A DNA stretch of 64,000 nucleotides from Glebionis coronaria. Its lineage: Eukaryota; Streptophyta; Magnoliopsida; Asterales; Asteraceae. The DNA is taken from the NCBI GenBank assembly GCA_025667525.1, contig CM046877.1, forward strand, positions 27,122,737-27,186,736, read 5' to 3'. Positions 1 through 12,391 of the stretch are shown here, in pieces. Below the pieces are notes generated by a model. The model worked only from the letters and a program-made list of their open reading frames with translations, searched no databases and was not told where the DNA came from. Within the stretch, counting starts at the first letter, position 1. Each line of letters opens with the position of its first letter. Both the position numbers and the translations under genes were made by a program.

Positions 1-464
1 CTTCAGTATTTTTCGTTGAAGCCATTTCAGCAGGTTTGCGAAGGTTAAAATTAAGGTTACAAGGTTAATCTTTTCGCCGATAAGTAGATGATTTTGTATG
101 AGGCTGTTTCTATTATTTTCTTTAGCGTATACACTAGTTTATTTTTTCTTTTAGTGCATGCGAAGGATGCTTAGTTACAGAAAGATTCAGCAATTCCGTC
201 CCAAACGAGCAGACCAAAAATGACTAAAGAGGTACCAGTATCAAAGGAGAGATGGTAATCAATCATGTCGCCGGTGCAAAGCTCAATACAGAAGACAAAA
301 AGGTTGGCTTACCTTAGATTTTTGGTCCTTATGAAAGAGGAGTATTTCAACTTAAATTATTTAAAATGAGAATGATCCTTTTTTGAGGGAGCCTAAGAGT
401 TGGCGGTGATTGTGTGATAGGTGATTGTGTGATACGCACCTTACATCTTTGTGAAACCGTCCAT
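1..464. other. Flank left of the first LTR element, no gene recognised
   Basis: This stretch is interrupted at 465-469 by the target duplication of the LTR element at 470-3391. No ORF of useful length is present. Short intron-like borders are visible (for example a pyrimidine-poor AG near 176-180), but I cannot assemble a protein. It may be part of a decayed gene that continues right of 3397. Confidence 0.4.
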
Positions 465-469
465 GATGT

Positions 470-1039
470 TGTTGAATCCAAGATCATTAGACTCAAACTG
501 TAAAAACCGTTTTATCTAGGTTGATCATCATTCATATGATAACATAGCGGAATAAGAATAATGATCATGAACAAGATGTTTAACAAGATGAAAGATTCCC
601 AACGAGTTTGTATTATTTGATTAACACAAACTACTCTAGGTGTGTGTACATTGAATCCCACACCTAGAGATCATAGACACTGTAGGTTACATTTTGTATA
701 TGGAAGATATGTATAAAACCTACGGTCTGGTGTTCCTTTTATAAGTTAAGGAACCTAGGGATACATGGAAACTAAATAAAGTAATAATGACTAAATCAAA
801 ACTGACTTATTCATTCTTATCATGTGTTGACCAAATCTTCATATTTATCACTAGCAGTGGGAAGTACACTAGCAGGGGCAAGTACTCCAGCAGGGGAAAC
901 TTACTCTAGCAGGGGAAAGTACTTCAGCAGGGGGAACTCTAGCAGGGGGACTCCAGCAGTGGGAACTCTAGTAGTGATAATGTCCTATTTGGTCTTTCTT
1001 GTTTCCATAGTGTTTGACTCATCAACTTTTAGCCCAACA
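470..1039 (-). repeat. 3' LTR of the 2.9-kb element
   Basis: It starts TGTTG and ends CAACA. It matches 2835-3391 along its length, with small indels of about 13 bp net. Around 850-985 it holds a minisatellite of imperfect units of about 20 bp built on agcaggggaaagtactcc. Confidence 0.85.
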
Positions 1040-2834
1040 ATCTTCCCCTAGTTGATGATGTCAAAACACTTCTCCTTAAGCATACAACATCAATGATCAA
1101 CAGGCTGAACATTCTCTGTAGACAACTTTCCCTTTTTGACATGATCAAATAGGGGTCTTCTATGTGAGCAACCTTAATTTTCAACTACTACCAACCAATA
1201 CCATACTTCTAACCCAAGCATTCCATCTTTCAAAATACCCTCCATGAAGCACATAGGCCACAGATCCTAATAAAAAATGATTTTTAGCAGTAGATACCCA
1301 CATTAGTTGTAGTAATACCAATGAGCAGTAGCGAAAACCTTCACCTCAATGTCATATGTGAATGACTAACACTTTATCAAATGAGTTTCCCCTAAAATTT
1401 TGCTAGTCATTTATGAATCTCCAATTCTGTAAGCTTTGAAAGTAATAATCATAAGTGAAGAAAATTCAGTATCACCTATTTGATGTAGTAGTAGAAAAAC
1501 CCGAATCTGTGTATTATACCATGTAATATTCACAAAACAGCGAATGTATACATCTCAGAATGTATAGGGAGTGGATTAGGCTCTTGACAAAAACCAACAT
1601 CATAGCAAATATGAGTATAGAGCAACCCAAGAAAAATCTCATACCTTTGCGTATTTTTGTCAATGCATCATTATGGAATAAAGCATGAATAGAACACATA
1701 CTCAACCAATTCTACTTCATCTTCAAATAGCTAATAGTCAATTACCTTCATGATCATGTAAACAATCAATATGAAAGCCTTTTATACCTTTAAGACCAGT
1801 TGCTGTGAATAAACCAAACTTCAAACATTGTTGTCCCAAAAACCATATCTGACAGCAGGGGGAACTTTCAAAAACAGTGGTAATCCATTAATGAAAGTAG
1901 GGAGATCTATTGAAGGCAGGGGGATCGCAGCAGTGAAAACTTTTAATGAAAGCAGGGTAAACTTTTTCAAAAGCAGGGGGATCTTTTAATGCCACTGTTT
2001 TTGTTATTAACTGTGCCAAACCCACACATAGTAGGAATGAATTTATAACAGTGGAATAAAAAAAGTGAACTAAAAATATACCCTACAAAAAAATATACCT
2101 TACTGTGAATATCGTTTCACTGTCTTTGTTTCCTCCTACGTATATAGCAAATCATGGACCACAACCGCTAGGGACCACAACCTGCTTTACTACTTTTGAT
2201 GTACTCAAATAACCCATTAGGATTATTAATATCAAAAGAAACCATATTAACTCCTCACGTGATGATGAATTTGCCAATTGGTTTCTTAGGACCAAACGAA
2301 TATGACAAACAAATTGATTTAAATGTCATTTTCAACTTTCTTTAATACATCATGAGGACACCCCCTCCTTGAACCGAATAATCATTGAACACACCAGGGA
2401 CCACACGATTATTTGTTGTATTCAATAGTCACAATTCACTTTGTTTCAATAAACAATACAAACTGCGCAACAACAGTGCCCTATACGTGATCAATTTATT
2501 CCAAACAGTAACATTATTAACCTTGGCTGCGAATAGTACGAACATCCATTCCTTGCGGGACCACAACAGACTTAAATGTATCTTCACATCTGCTGTTGTC
2601 ACATGAAAAATATAACAGCCGCATATAACCATGACTTTGAACACAAAACCCCATTAATGATATACTTTAATCAAAAGTATATTACTTCTCTTTGACGGAC
2701 ACAGTAGCCACAAATATCTCAGCGCACATCAATTAATTGTCTAGGGTTTCCACATAAACCCTAGATCTTCACAACAACGAACTTAAACACCTTAATTCTC
2801 CTAGATATCAAGAGCCACCCTCTCTGATACCACA
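1040..2834 (-). other. Internal region of the 2.9-kb element, non-coding
   Basis: No ORF longer than about 75 codons is present on either strand and none resembles a retroelement protein. The motif gcaggggga recurs around 1850-1990, echoing the LTR minisatellite. The segment near 1100-1160 contains a stretch that reads as a purine-rich tract on the minus strand. Confidence 0.7.
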
Positions 2835-3391
2835 TGTTGAATCCAAGATCGTTAGACTTATACAGTAAAAACCGTTTTATCTAGGTTGATCATCATTCAT
2901 ATGATAACATAGCGGAATAAGAATAATGATCATGAATAAGATGTTTAACAAGATGAAAGATTCCCAAAGAGTTTGTATTATTTGATTAACACAAACTACT
3001 CTAGGTGTGTACATTGAATCCCACACCTAGAGATCATAGACACTGTAGGTTACATTTTGTATATGGAAGATATGTATAAAACCTACGGTTTTTATAAGTT
3101 AAGGAACCCAGGGATACATGGAAACTAAATAAACTAATAATGACTAAATCAAAACTGAATTATGCATTCTTATATGTGTTGACCAAATCTTCATATTTAT
3201 CACTAGCAGTGGGAAGTACACTAGCAGGGGCAAGTACTCCAGCAGGGAAACTTACTCTAGCAGGGGAAAGTACTTCACCAGGGGGAACTCCAGCAGGGGG
3301 ATCTCCAGCAGTGGGAACTCTAGTAGTGATAATGTCCTATTTGGTCTTTCTTGTTTCCATAGTGTTTGACTCATCAACTTTTAGCCCAACA
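2835..3391 (-). repeat. 5' LTR of the 2.9-kb element
   Basis: This is the second copy of the LTR, next to the primer binding site. Its minisatellite (about 3200-3330) differs from the left copy by a few units and bases. The longest ORF here, 3140-3517, is translated minisatellite and is not a gene. Confidence 0.85.
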
Positions 3392-3396
3392 GATGT

Positions 3397-4049
3397 GAGT
3401 TTTACATATTTTTCATGCCACAACTTGCAATTTAGATATAGATGTTCAACAACCCTATCATGTTACAGGAGGCTAATGCTTGGAAAGATCAATAGGAGAA
3501 AACCGTCACGAGCCTGACTCGACCCAGAACTAAGACCGGTTTAGGCAATAAATGATCGATGGTTGAAGCTTTACAAGACAACGGTAAAAGAAACTACATG
3601 TTTCGACTATATGGACCTATAGCCTGGGAATAACACATATCATTTGAATTTTGCTGCTTACGGATTTATATTACCTGATCAAGTTAAGGTCAAGGTTAGC
3701 TATTTTTCTTATTTCCTATATCTTATTCTCTAAAACATATCTATGTTAATTTAGGATCGTCAAGAAGTATCCAATGTTGCGCCAACTGATCTTTCACTGC
3801 GAACTCTCCACCTTATCAAGTTTGAAAATAATTTTGTTGAGCATTCTATAGTTGTAGCAAAAGCATTCTCTCATCACTGGCTCACATAAAAACAGTAAAA
3901 CATAAAACAAAGCAGACCATGTTTACATTTTTTAATGCAACTCCATCAAATTTGGAATGCATACAGAATCATGATGGCTAGCTTAGTTAGTTGGTGTTTA
4001 TTTGCAGATGGTATAGAATAGCGTTGCAACGGATCTTTAAACAAGGGTT
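3397..4049. other. Unassigned flank, possible decayed gene
   Basis: Between the two LTR elements lies unique-looking DNA. One intron-like acceptor precedes about 3755, followed by about 40 open codons on the plus strand. No family was recognised and stops follow quickly. It is bounded on the right by the aaacc target duplication at 4050-4054. Confidence 0.3.
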
Positions 4050-4054
4050 AAACC

Positions 4055-4854
4055 TGATGGTTTATAGAGTTCATAACAATTATTTAAAACCCTAATATGG
4101 ATCAAAGAGCGCATAGCGGAAGCGATTAACAAGATCATTAATTTAACACAATTATGATTAATCAAGGCTAGGGTTACATACCTTTATCCTAGCAAGATCC
4201 ACAAGACGACGGAGCAAACGACAACTAGGGTTTATCACGAACACCACCAAGAATATAGTCTAAAGTAAGACTATATCACGTTCTTGTACACACGTGATAC
4301 GGCGAGTTAACCGTGAGTCTAGCACGAACAAACCGAGCTTCCAAGTCTATGGAAGATCTACCCAACAACCCTAGAGAGGGGCTAGGACTAGATCTAGAAT
4401 AGCTTATTGAAAATCAAAGAAGAACCCTAATAGGGTGTTTGTTTGGCCGGCGGTTAGAGCAAGAGAAAGAGAGATGTGAGGTGAAAAATTATGAGGCTTT
4501 AGGTTTGTTTATATACACCTTGGAAAACTTCTCTTCCAAGGTTAAACAAGATAAAGCCACAAAATCTTTTCTCCTTATCTTTGTCTCCTCTATTTAGGCC
4601 GGATATATACATGCTCCAAAAGAGGTTTCCGGAACTTTTCCGACTCCTTCTTTTAGCTTCTTTAACCTTCTATAACGGTTGTTTAATACTTAACTTTTAA
4701 TTACTTAACGATCGTTAGCTACGGTTTGATTTAATAAATATAATAAATATATTTAATAAATAAATAAATTAACTCTTCACGTAATGTGTGCAATCCCGTG
4801 ATCTCGAGTTCGATCCTATCTCACGACTATTAATTTTAAGTCCATAAACTTTCA
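4055..4854 (-). repeat. 3' LTR of the LARD-like element
   Basis: It begins tgatggtttatag and ends aaactttca. A TATA-type sequence (gtatataaac, minus strand) lies near 4506-4516, inside the likely U3. Confidence 0.9.
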
Positions 4855-7800
4855 GCTCCCACTTGGACAAAATTCTAATATCGTGATCACATTGACTAGC
4901 GTCTAGTTACACTAGCAATGTCACTAGTACAACTCGAGTAAGGTTTCTTGGACAAAACCTTTTAATGATTAAATCATTATTATTATTATCCTTTCATTTC
5001 AAATACAACGTTAATAAGGATATGGATCCTAGTCATTCCTTTCATTAACCATTCTGTTTCTCGTTTACGGATATAGCAAGATCACCAAAACAAATTTGGG
5101 TGCGGCCGCACAGATATCTTACTACTCCCCCGAGGGGCCCAGCTGTATTATACCTCAAAATAAATTTTGAAGGAAACGAATCCCATTTCGACTACAAGCA
5201 AAACTTATGAACTTTGCAACACTTCCGGAAATAATCCTTATAGCTACCAGTTACGTTTAGCGTTAGATTATTCCACAGAAATGCACTAGATCCACGACAG
5301 TTTCCTGGTATCTCAGGTCTAAGGATAACTATTTATGATTCACTTGATGACAAAAATCCATAAAGTAAAATCATATAGTTGGGATAAGTCCAATATTTGA
5401 TCCATCAAATATCATCCAAAATTGACCAATATACTTTCAAGTATACTCTGTCACTATTTTGAATTGTCTTAGTTTAATAATACTCCCATATTATTAATCG
5501 ACAACGGACATTTAGAAACATCATAATGCTCATGGATTTAAAACATGTAAAATAGGATACAAAATCAAATAACAGAAAAATAAACGAAATTCAATCTTTA
5601 TTTCATCAATTCAATAATGTCTTACATCCTTTATCCAAATACTAAAATAGATCAATGCATAAAACTGGTACATGCATCATGCCTCTAGTAATGACATTCA
5701 TACTTGTTTGGCAAAGCATAAAATAACCAATCTTGACCTATTGAAATTTTGAGAATACTTTCTTCAAGAATTCAAATCATTGAAACTCTTGTACATGTGC
5801 ATCCAAACGATTTGATATTGCCACATAGTATCAAAATTGTGAAACATCCTTGATCACCAATTTCCTAAACTTCCAAAACACATTTGAAGTTCAAAGTATT
5901 CTAATTCTTTAATGTATAATGCAACTTTAATCAACATGTCATCTCCAAAGATCCCATGACTAATATTGAGTGTTACCTCAATTATATCTTTTCAAGTTTT
6001 ACAACTTGTCATAAAAGATACAAAATACGTTACCATTAATATCTATTATGTAATGTTTGATTCCAACCAAAACCTTCAAGTTTGTTGGCTATGATAATTT
6101 GCACAACGATTGACAAATTATCCATCTATAGAATATGGAAGCCGATCCAAGATTTAGGATGTTATTCTATTTCCAAACATATTCCTTCAGAATATTCATT
6201 ACACAAGTTATTCAATAACTTCTTAAATAGATTAATATATTCAAATCATCATGTATTTTAAGCATGATATAAATACAACACGACACACATGAAAATTTCT
6301 CAAACCAGATTTAGATTTCTTCATGTCCTAAATATCCACGTAAACATACTACATGGCATATTACGTTGTATTTCCACCGCATAAATAAATAAATTTATTT
6401 GTCCCAAGGTTATGTATATCTTATTTTCTAAATCTCCAAAGTAAAGTTTCATCTCAAATCTAAACCAAATCAACATTTAATTTGAATGAAATCTCACTTT
6501 CTTACATGTCTATTTGACACATATAATTTAAGAAAATAACCATAATACTCCCACTAGCTTTTAGGAATACTCAGAAACCATCTTATTTAAATTTAAAACC
6601 AAACTTGGATTTCAAAATAAACATAAGAATAATCTCCTAGATGCATGCTTTTATCTATTCATGGATAATTGCATTTTGTACTTTTCCAAAGATTTATATT
6701 TTGAAGTAATAAACTCATTTCGATTACTTAAGTGCTTTCTCAAGTAGTCATTCAAGAAATGGTTCATACATATCCAAATTTGTCAATTAAAATATGACCA
6801 TCAAAATCTTTATATATTTAATGTATTTAGGAAAGAATACTCAATCACAATTAATTACTTAAATGTGACTAATAATCTATTCACAATACATACATTAAAT
6901 ATGTGTACAATTTTGTCCATATAGTTTCGACACAAAGATTAAACCACTACAATTGGCGTTTTTCTTCCTTTGACGAAACTCATCTTCAATTTCTAGTCAA
7001 ACTATTTAAGATAAACCAAATCTAAAATTTGATTACCTTGTTGGACAACATCTATAACAATCATAGTATGAGTAGTTTACCCAAAACAATATTTGGTAAC
7101 AAATCATAATTCTCAGCATATAAATGGCATATCCGAGATATCCTTACGGACCTATGACATAAATTCCTTTATCTTGAGAGTTAGATTTTACAAGCCTTCC
7201 TCATGATAATTACTAGTGTATTTTAGAAGATCGTGTATCTTGTAATTTTATCTTTTAAGATCAAAACTCCCACTTGCTTTTAGTAACTTAAAATTACTCT
7301 TTAAATACATAGCAAATAGATCAACACTCCAACGTTATCTATATGGGACATTACAAAACACAATGACAGTTCCATACTCTTTATTTTCTAAACAATCCAC
7401 TTCATAAGTAGTTTAGCAAAATCCGAACTTCATTTAAGATATAATGTGATTCATCACATTCCATATATAATGGTATCTTATTAATCTTCTTAGCTCAAGT
7501 CATACTAACCTTGATATCTTTTGGAAGAAAAGGAAGATATAGTTATCTTGAATCAATCATCTCCATCAAATTGAGAGTTTTGATTCTCCTAATGAACATA
7601 CCATAACAATGATGTATTTCATTTAGGGAAATATTGTAAGTCAATCTTAACAATATTAAGATAAATATATATCTTTCGGTTTACCTATATACCAACTAAA
7701 TCATCTTAATGGTATTATAGATTTTCTAACCATTTTGCATGCTTTATAACTCAAGTACTTTTAATACAAAGTCACTTCATAAAAGTTATAAGTCCATTAC

Positions 7801-10800
7801 ACGTTACATGTATATGTCTTTAGTGAAATAGAGACAATACATTAACGTCTTACTTTATATTATACGTCTTCCAAGACTTTATGTTTCTGACTTTATACAA
7901 TAAATCATAAACATGTATAACTAAAGTAAATCATGAACACCACTAGGTTTCATTCATCTTTTCAAGTTAATTTACTCCTATACTATTATATGAACACCAC
8001 TAGGTTTCATTAGTAGTATAAGATTACTCTATGTATCTTATGTCATTCAAGAAATTTGTCCTATTTTAAGAAACTTCAAAACATTCCACGCCCGATCTTA
8101 CGCCATGTGGATATTTTACCCTTGTGTGTACAATTTAGTCCAAGCTCTTACATGACTAAATCAAAACAACAAGTGTTTCTTAATGTGAATGATATATATA
8201 CTTTTAAGTAGTCTTTTAATCATATTGACACATGATCTAAATATTAATTAGATTGTTAGTCTCTTATCCTAAAGACAAGAGAATCATATCTTTATGAGTT
8301 GTTTCTTGCACACAATGTTCATTTCTCCCACTTGTGCATGGAACAACCTCATATATAAGATAAACATCACGTCTAACGTTCGTCTATACAAAATATGATT
8401 GTGCCACATATATTAGCTTTTACAAGTAGATGTAGAACCACTTAATCAACAAGAATCAGTACATAACTATCTTTGAAGATATTAGTGTCAACAATTCGAA
8501 AGTAATTATCTTAGGACATACTAAAGATAACATGGGTTATTACCAAGACAACAAAGCTTGTAACTCCCACTGACTTAGAGAATGTTTTAATAGACTCAAA
8601 ATCAGTAATACAACACAATTCTCCCACTGAACTTGACAACATTGAAAATGTTTCATAATTGGTGAAAATAATTAGTGTTGTGTTTACTTTCTTACACTTT
8701 TGAAAAAAAAAACACATTCGTAACAATTACTTATAGTGTTGAAGAGTGTACTCTATTTCGTAAATGATATCCATCAAATGCTTTTTAACTTGAAAGACTT
8801 GACATGCAACTTCTTCCTTAATAGGTCTACCAACCCTACAATGGTATGTAGTGCCTATAAATGGTCAAAGCACAACTACTAGACAAATATGCTAGTTTGC
8901 CTTATAACCAATTTGCGGTAACTTTAAATAACTCAAAATATGCACTTTCTTAACTATTAAAGTTTGCTATGAGTTACGGATTTGAATTTGACATTTCTAA
9001 AATCCTTATTACTCCTTCTTTACTCATGAAAAAGAGTTTTAGGTTTATATTTCATTTGTAATTTGACTCTATCCTCAACCATATGGTTTGTAGATCAATA
9101 AATGAATAAACCACGTTTACGGTGTAACGTTGCATTAATACATTTGCAAAAGAATTTACAAAATTCAATTTTTAGTATTTTCGATAATACCATTCAAGAA
9201 AATAAAATTACTCCGGTAATAATAACCATAGTATTTTCCTTGAAAACTAGAATCCAAATTGACATAATTTCATCACATCAGTTGATCTGCTAGCAATGAA
9301 AGTATTCAAGATGGTAACTTGTCGAACAATGATTGACAAACAAATTTGCAATTTCTAGATATTTAAGGGATTTACATTGCCAAAAGTCATTTTGCATTGT
9401 AAACATGTTTCATCCCTTCTTTATGCCTTAAGTTTCCAGATCTCACTGAGTAACTCAATTAAGTCGACTAATCTAAAGAACGTAAAACCTTCATGTGCAA
9501 TCTTATTCAGTCATGAAGTTTTTCTCTCCATTACAACATCGTCCGATATCTTATATGAAGACAATTGTAACTTCAAGTGTTCGTCAATTAGAGGGCATAT
9601 GACTTAAATTTTAGGGTATAGATTTTGGTGTCAAAATCATGTATGGAGAAGCATGCATACATCTCCATAACATAAGTTTAATAAAATGTTTAGTAAACTT
9701 TTCGGTGAGACTAAAAGTTCATCATATATTTGCAAGTTGAGGTATTGGTTAAACCAATTAAAGATTTTACACACAACTAAATTCACACCGTACTTTTTCT
9801 AGAACTTAGCTAAAGCACAAAGCAATAACCTTATTCATTGTGTTTCGGATGTGAATTAATGTAGTTAAATCAACCTTAAAGAATTATACCAATAACAACC
9901 GTAGGTAATTCCAATTTTGACGCACAGGCGAGCCGGGAATTTGGTCAGCGCTGAAGCATAACACCTCCTTCCTTAACCGGGTACATGACCAGCGGTGCGT
10001 TATACCCACTTTATAGTTTGTCAAAATTGAGTAGGCCGTTAAGTTGCTATTGCAATTCTAATCAACGCAAATCATATGTAATTTAGATCTCAAAATAATT
10101 CATTTATTTTAATATGATTTAGTCCATATTAATTTTTCTTGAAAAATTACCCTTGTTTACAACATACAATTAAAACAAAACGTATGAAAACAAGTAGGTA
10201 CAAAAAAAACTAAATCATAAACACATAATAACAATTTATATGTGCAATAAATAAATCAAATAGCCACATGCATATGATTTATTCAATAAATAATATCAAA
10301 TCTAGGTTTTTATATTCATATAAAAGTCTTTCCTAATTTTAGATTTATTGAATCAAATAAAGCATGTAGCAAAAAAAAACGTAACAATTACCACATAAAA
10401 CATATGATCCATGAAAAACATGCATGTTCATCACGGATCTCCCACATATCTTAACAATTAAATCTCTACGGATCGAAACATGAATTCACACAACATAACA
10501 ATTAATCATGCAATTCATCAAAATTCCACCCAAATCACTTAACAATTAATGAAATCACTACGGATCGTAACCACGCATGACATAACAATTAATTCATGCA
10601 TACATCTAAAGTTAATTACCATGTAATTTTAGGGTTTACAAAAAAAACTTTTTTTTTTTTATAAAAAAAAATTCGGCATAGCCGATTTTAAAAAATAATA
10701 AAAAAACAAAACTCTAATTTTTATAAAACCTAAAAAACAACATGTAATTTTTAACACAAATCAATATTAGTTAAAAAAAAACTTTAGATCTTGATAATTA

Positions 10801-10830
10801 TAATCATGTTAAAACGGCTCTCGATGCCAC
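4855..10830 (-). other. Internal domain of the LARD-like element, no coding region
   Basis: The sequence is AT-rich and stop-dense in all six frames; ORFs stay below about 80 codons and resemble nothing. The octamer ctcccact (agtgggag on the element's strand) recurs at about 4856, 6549, 7267, 8326, 8564 and 8623. A 20-bp direct repeat (gaacaccactaggtttcat) occurs near 7933 and 7991. A conspicuously GC-rich island sits at about 9922-10012. Confidence 0.8.
9922..10012 (-). other. GC-rich island in the LARD leader
   Basis: About 90 bp of GC-rich sequence lies in an AT-rich surround. Two related pieces, around cagcgctgaagcataac and cagcggtgcgttatac, are placed about 45 bp apart. On the element's strand it lies about 0.8-0.9 kb downstream of the primer binding site, where retroelements usually keep leader RNA structure. 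A packaging or dimerisation role is speculation. Confidence 0.35.
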
Positions 10831-11630
10831 TGATGGTTTATAGAGTTCATAACAATTATTTAAAACCCTAATATGGATCAAAGAGCGCATAGCGGAAGCG
10901 ATTAACAAGATCATTAATTTAACACAATTATGATTAATCAAGGCTAGGGTTACATACCTTTATCCTAACAAGATCCACAAGACGACGGAGCAAACGACAA
11001 CTAGGGTTTATCACGAACACCACCAAGAATATAGTCTAAAGTAAGACTATATCACGTTCTTGTACACACGTGATACGGCGAGTTAACCGTGAGTCTAGCA
11101 CGAACAAACCGAGCTTCCAAGTCTATGGAAGATCTACCCAACAACCCTAGAGAGGGGCTAGGACTAGATCTAGAATAGCTTATTGAAAATCAAAGAAGAA
11201 CCCTAATAGGGTGTTTGTTTGGCCGGCGGTTAGAGCAAGAGAAAGAGAGATGTGAGGTGAAAAATTATGAGGCTTTAGGTTTGTTTATATACACCTTGGA
11301 AAACTTCTCTTCCAAGGTTAAACAAGATAAAGCCACAAAATCTTTTCTCCTTATCTTTGTCTCCTCTATTTAGGCCGGATATATACATGCTCCAAAAGAG
11401 GTTTCCGGAACTTTTCCGACTCCTTCTTTTAGCTTCTTTAACCTTCTATAACGGTCGTTTAATACTTAACTTTTAATTACTTAACGATCGTTAGCTACGG
11501 TTTGATTTAATAAATATAATAAATATATTTAATAAATAAATAAATTAACTCTTCACGTAATGTGTGCAATCCCGTGATCTCGAGTTCGATCCTATCTCAC
11601 GACTATTAATTTTAAGTCCATAAACTTTCA
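10831..11630 (-). repeat. 5' LTR of the LARD-like element
   Basis: This 800-bp copy adjoins the primer binding site. The same TATA-type sequence appears near 11282-11292. Confidence 0.9.
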
Positions 11631-11635
11631 AAACC

Positions 11636-12391
11636 TGTTTTTTTACTATTAAAAGGATGTTGCACATGGTGAGTTAGACTCCAACTTTGTGTGATAGGGT
11701 TAAACCTGTTTTATACCATTAAAATGATTTTGTTTAGCTAAAGTAATCTAAACCTTTTTATACAAAAAACTTAATTGATGTATCTCTTAAATTATTTTAT
11801 GTATATTACTTTTGTATCTTTCGCATCAATTTGAATGATGCATATCCTATCAATAATCACCTGATGCATACATCAATTTGAATGATGTATCTCTTAAATT
11901 ATTTTATGTATATGATCTTGATTCATGGTTTGGAATTATGTGCCTTTTCTTATCATTTGACTAAAAGGAAACTGATACAATGTGGGTTTGGTGGTATTGG
12001 GACACAAACAGGTGAGACAGTGACGAGTGGTGGTGGTGGGCGACACAATACACAGAAGACAGTAGCGATTATTATCGGAGGATTAGCATGATTGTTTCTT
12101 GGAATTGCTCTTATGCTAGTTTGAAATCAGCTATCGAACATAAAAAGGGGAAACACTCTTATTCAGGTTTGTCAATCAATACTCATATTTTGATACATTT
12201 GATCACTATTTTGAAGGTGGTTTGAAAATGAAAATCATTTAGGCAAAAGTTTCTTAACAAAAATTTAATATCTATAAATATAATAAGGAAGGAAATATTT
12301 CTAATAAATAGAAAACTGAGGATTATAGTGTATAGCCAATGGTTCTTCCTATACTCTTAAAACTGAAGGAAAGATACCAACAAGAATATAG
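11636..12391. other. Flank between the LARD-like element and PG1, with a membrane-segment-like fragment
   Basis: A phrase of about 35 bp (tgatgtatctcttaaattat and onward) is repeated near 11776 and 11884. At about 11980-12140 one plus-strand frame reads a glycine-rich stretch followed by a hydrophobic run (VAIIIGGLA), and after a stop a further hydrophobic run. It looks like the end of a decayed membrane-protein gene. I do not recognise the family. Confidence 0.3.

Larger units (their letters stand above)
470..3391 (-). mobile_element. Non-autonomous LTR retrotransposon (2.9 kb, minus strand)
   Basis: Two direct LTRs (470-1039 and 2835-3391) bound about 1.8 kb of internal DNA without coding capacity. 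The 5-bp target duplication gatgt is seen at 465-469 and 3392-3396. Read on the minus strand, a primer binding site resembling tggtatcagag lies next to the right LTR (about 2821-2834), and a purine tract (aggggaagat) lies next to the left LTR (1040-1049). This fixes the orientation as minus. The element lacks gag and pol, so it would need proteins from another element. The primer site and LTR style are compatible with a Copia origin, which is inference. Confidence 0.85.
4055..11630 (-). mobile_element. Large non-coding LTR retrotransposon derivative (LARD-like, 7.6 kb)
   Basis: Two LTRs of 800 bp each (4055-4854 and 10831-11630) are direct repeats that differ at only two positions I can see (near 4192/10968 and 4679/11455). 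The target duplication aaacc is perfect at 4050-4054 and 11631-11635. On the minus strand a primer-site-like tggcatcgagagcc adjoins the right LTR (about 10816-10829) and the purine tract aagtgggagc adjoins the left LTR (4855-4864), so transcription runs right to left. About 6 kb of AT-rich internal DNA has no gag or pol. The PPT style resembles Copia elements. It inserted recently and must have been moved by proteins from elsewhere. Confidence 0.9.

Noticed and set aside
310..370. Ubiquitin-conjugating enzyme-like phrase (GPYERGVFQLKLF)
   Set aside because: Only about 13 residues match the general E2 pattern, with no flanking support. Probably chance.
824..3517. ORFs 824-1051 and 3140-3517
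   Set aside because: They are translations of the LTR minisatellite and occur twice because the LTR does.
9102..9607. Two ORFs of 63 and 76 codons inside the LARD
   Set aside because: No similarity, on the strand opposite to the element, and expected by chance in this length.
9922..10012. tRNA gene in the GC-rich island
   Set aside because: No cloverleaf, T-loop or anticodon arrangement could be made.
4055..11630. The 800-bp repeats as a segmental duplication
   Set aside because: The target duplication, primer site and purine tract show that they are LTRs of one element.
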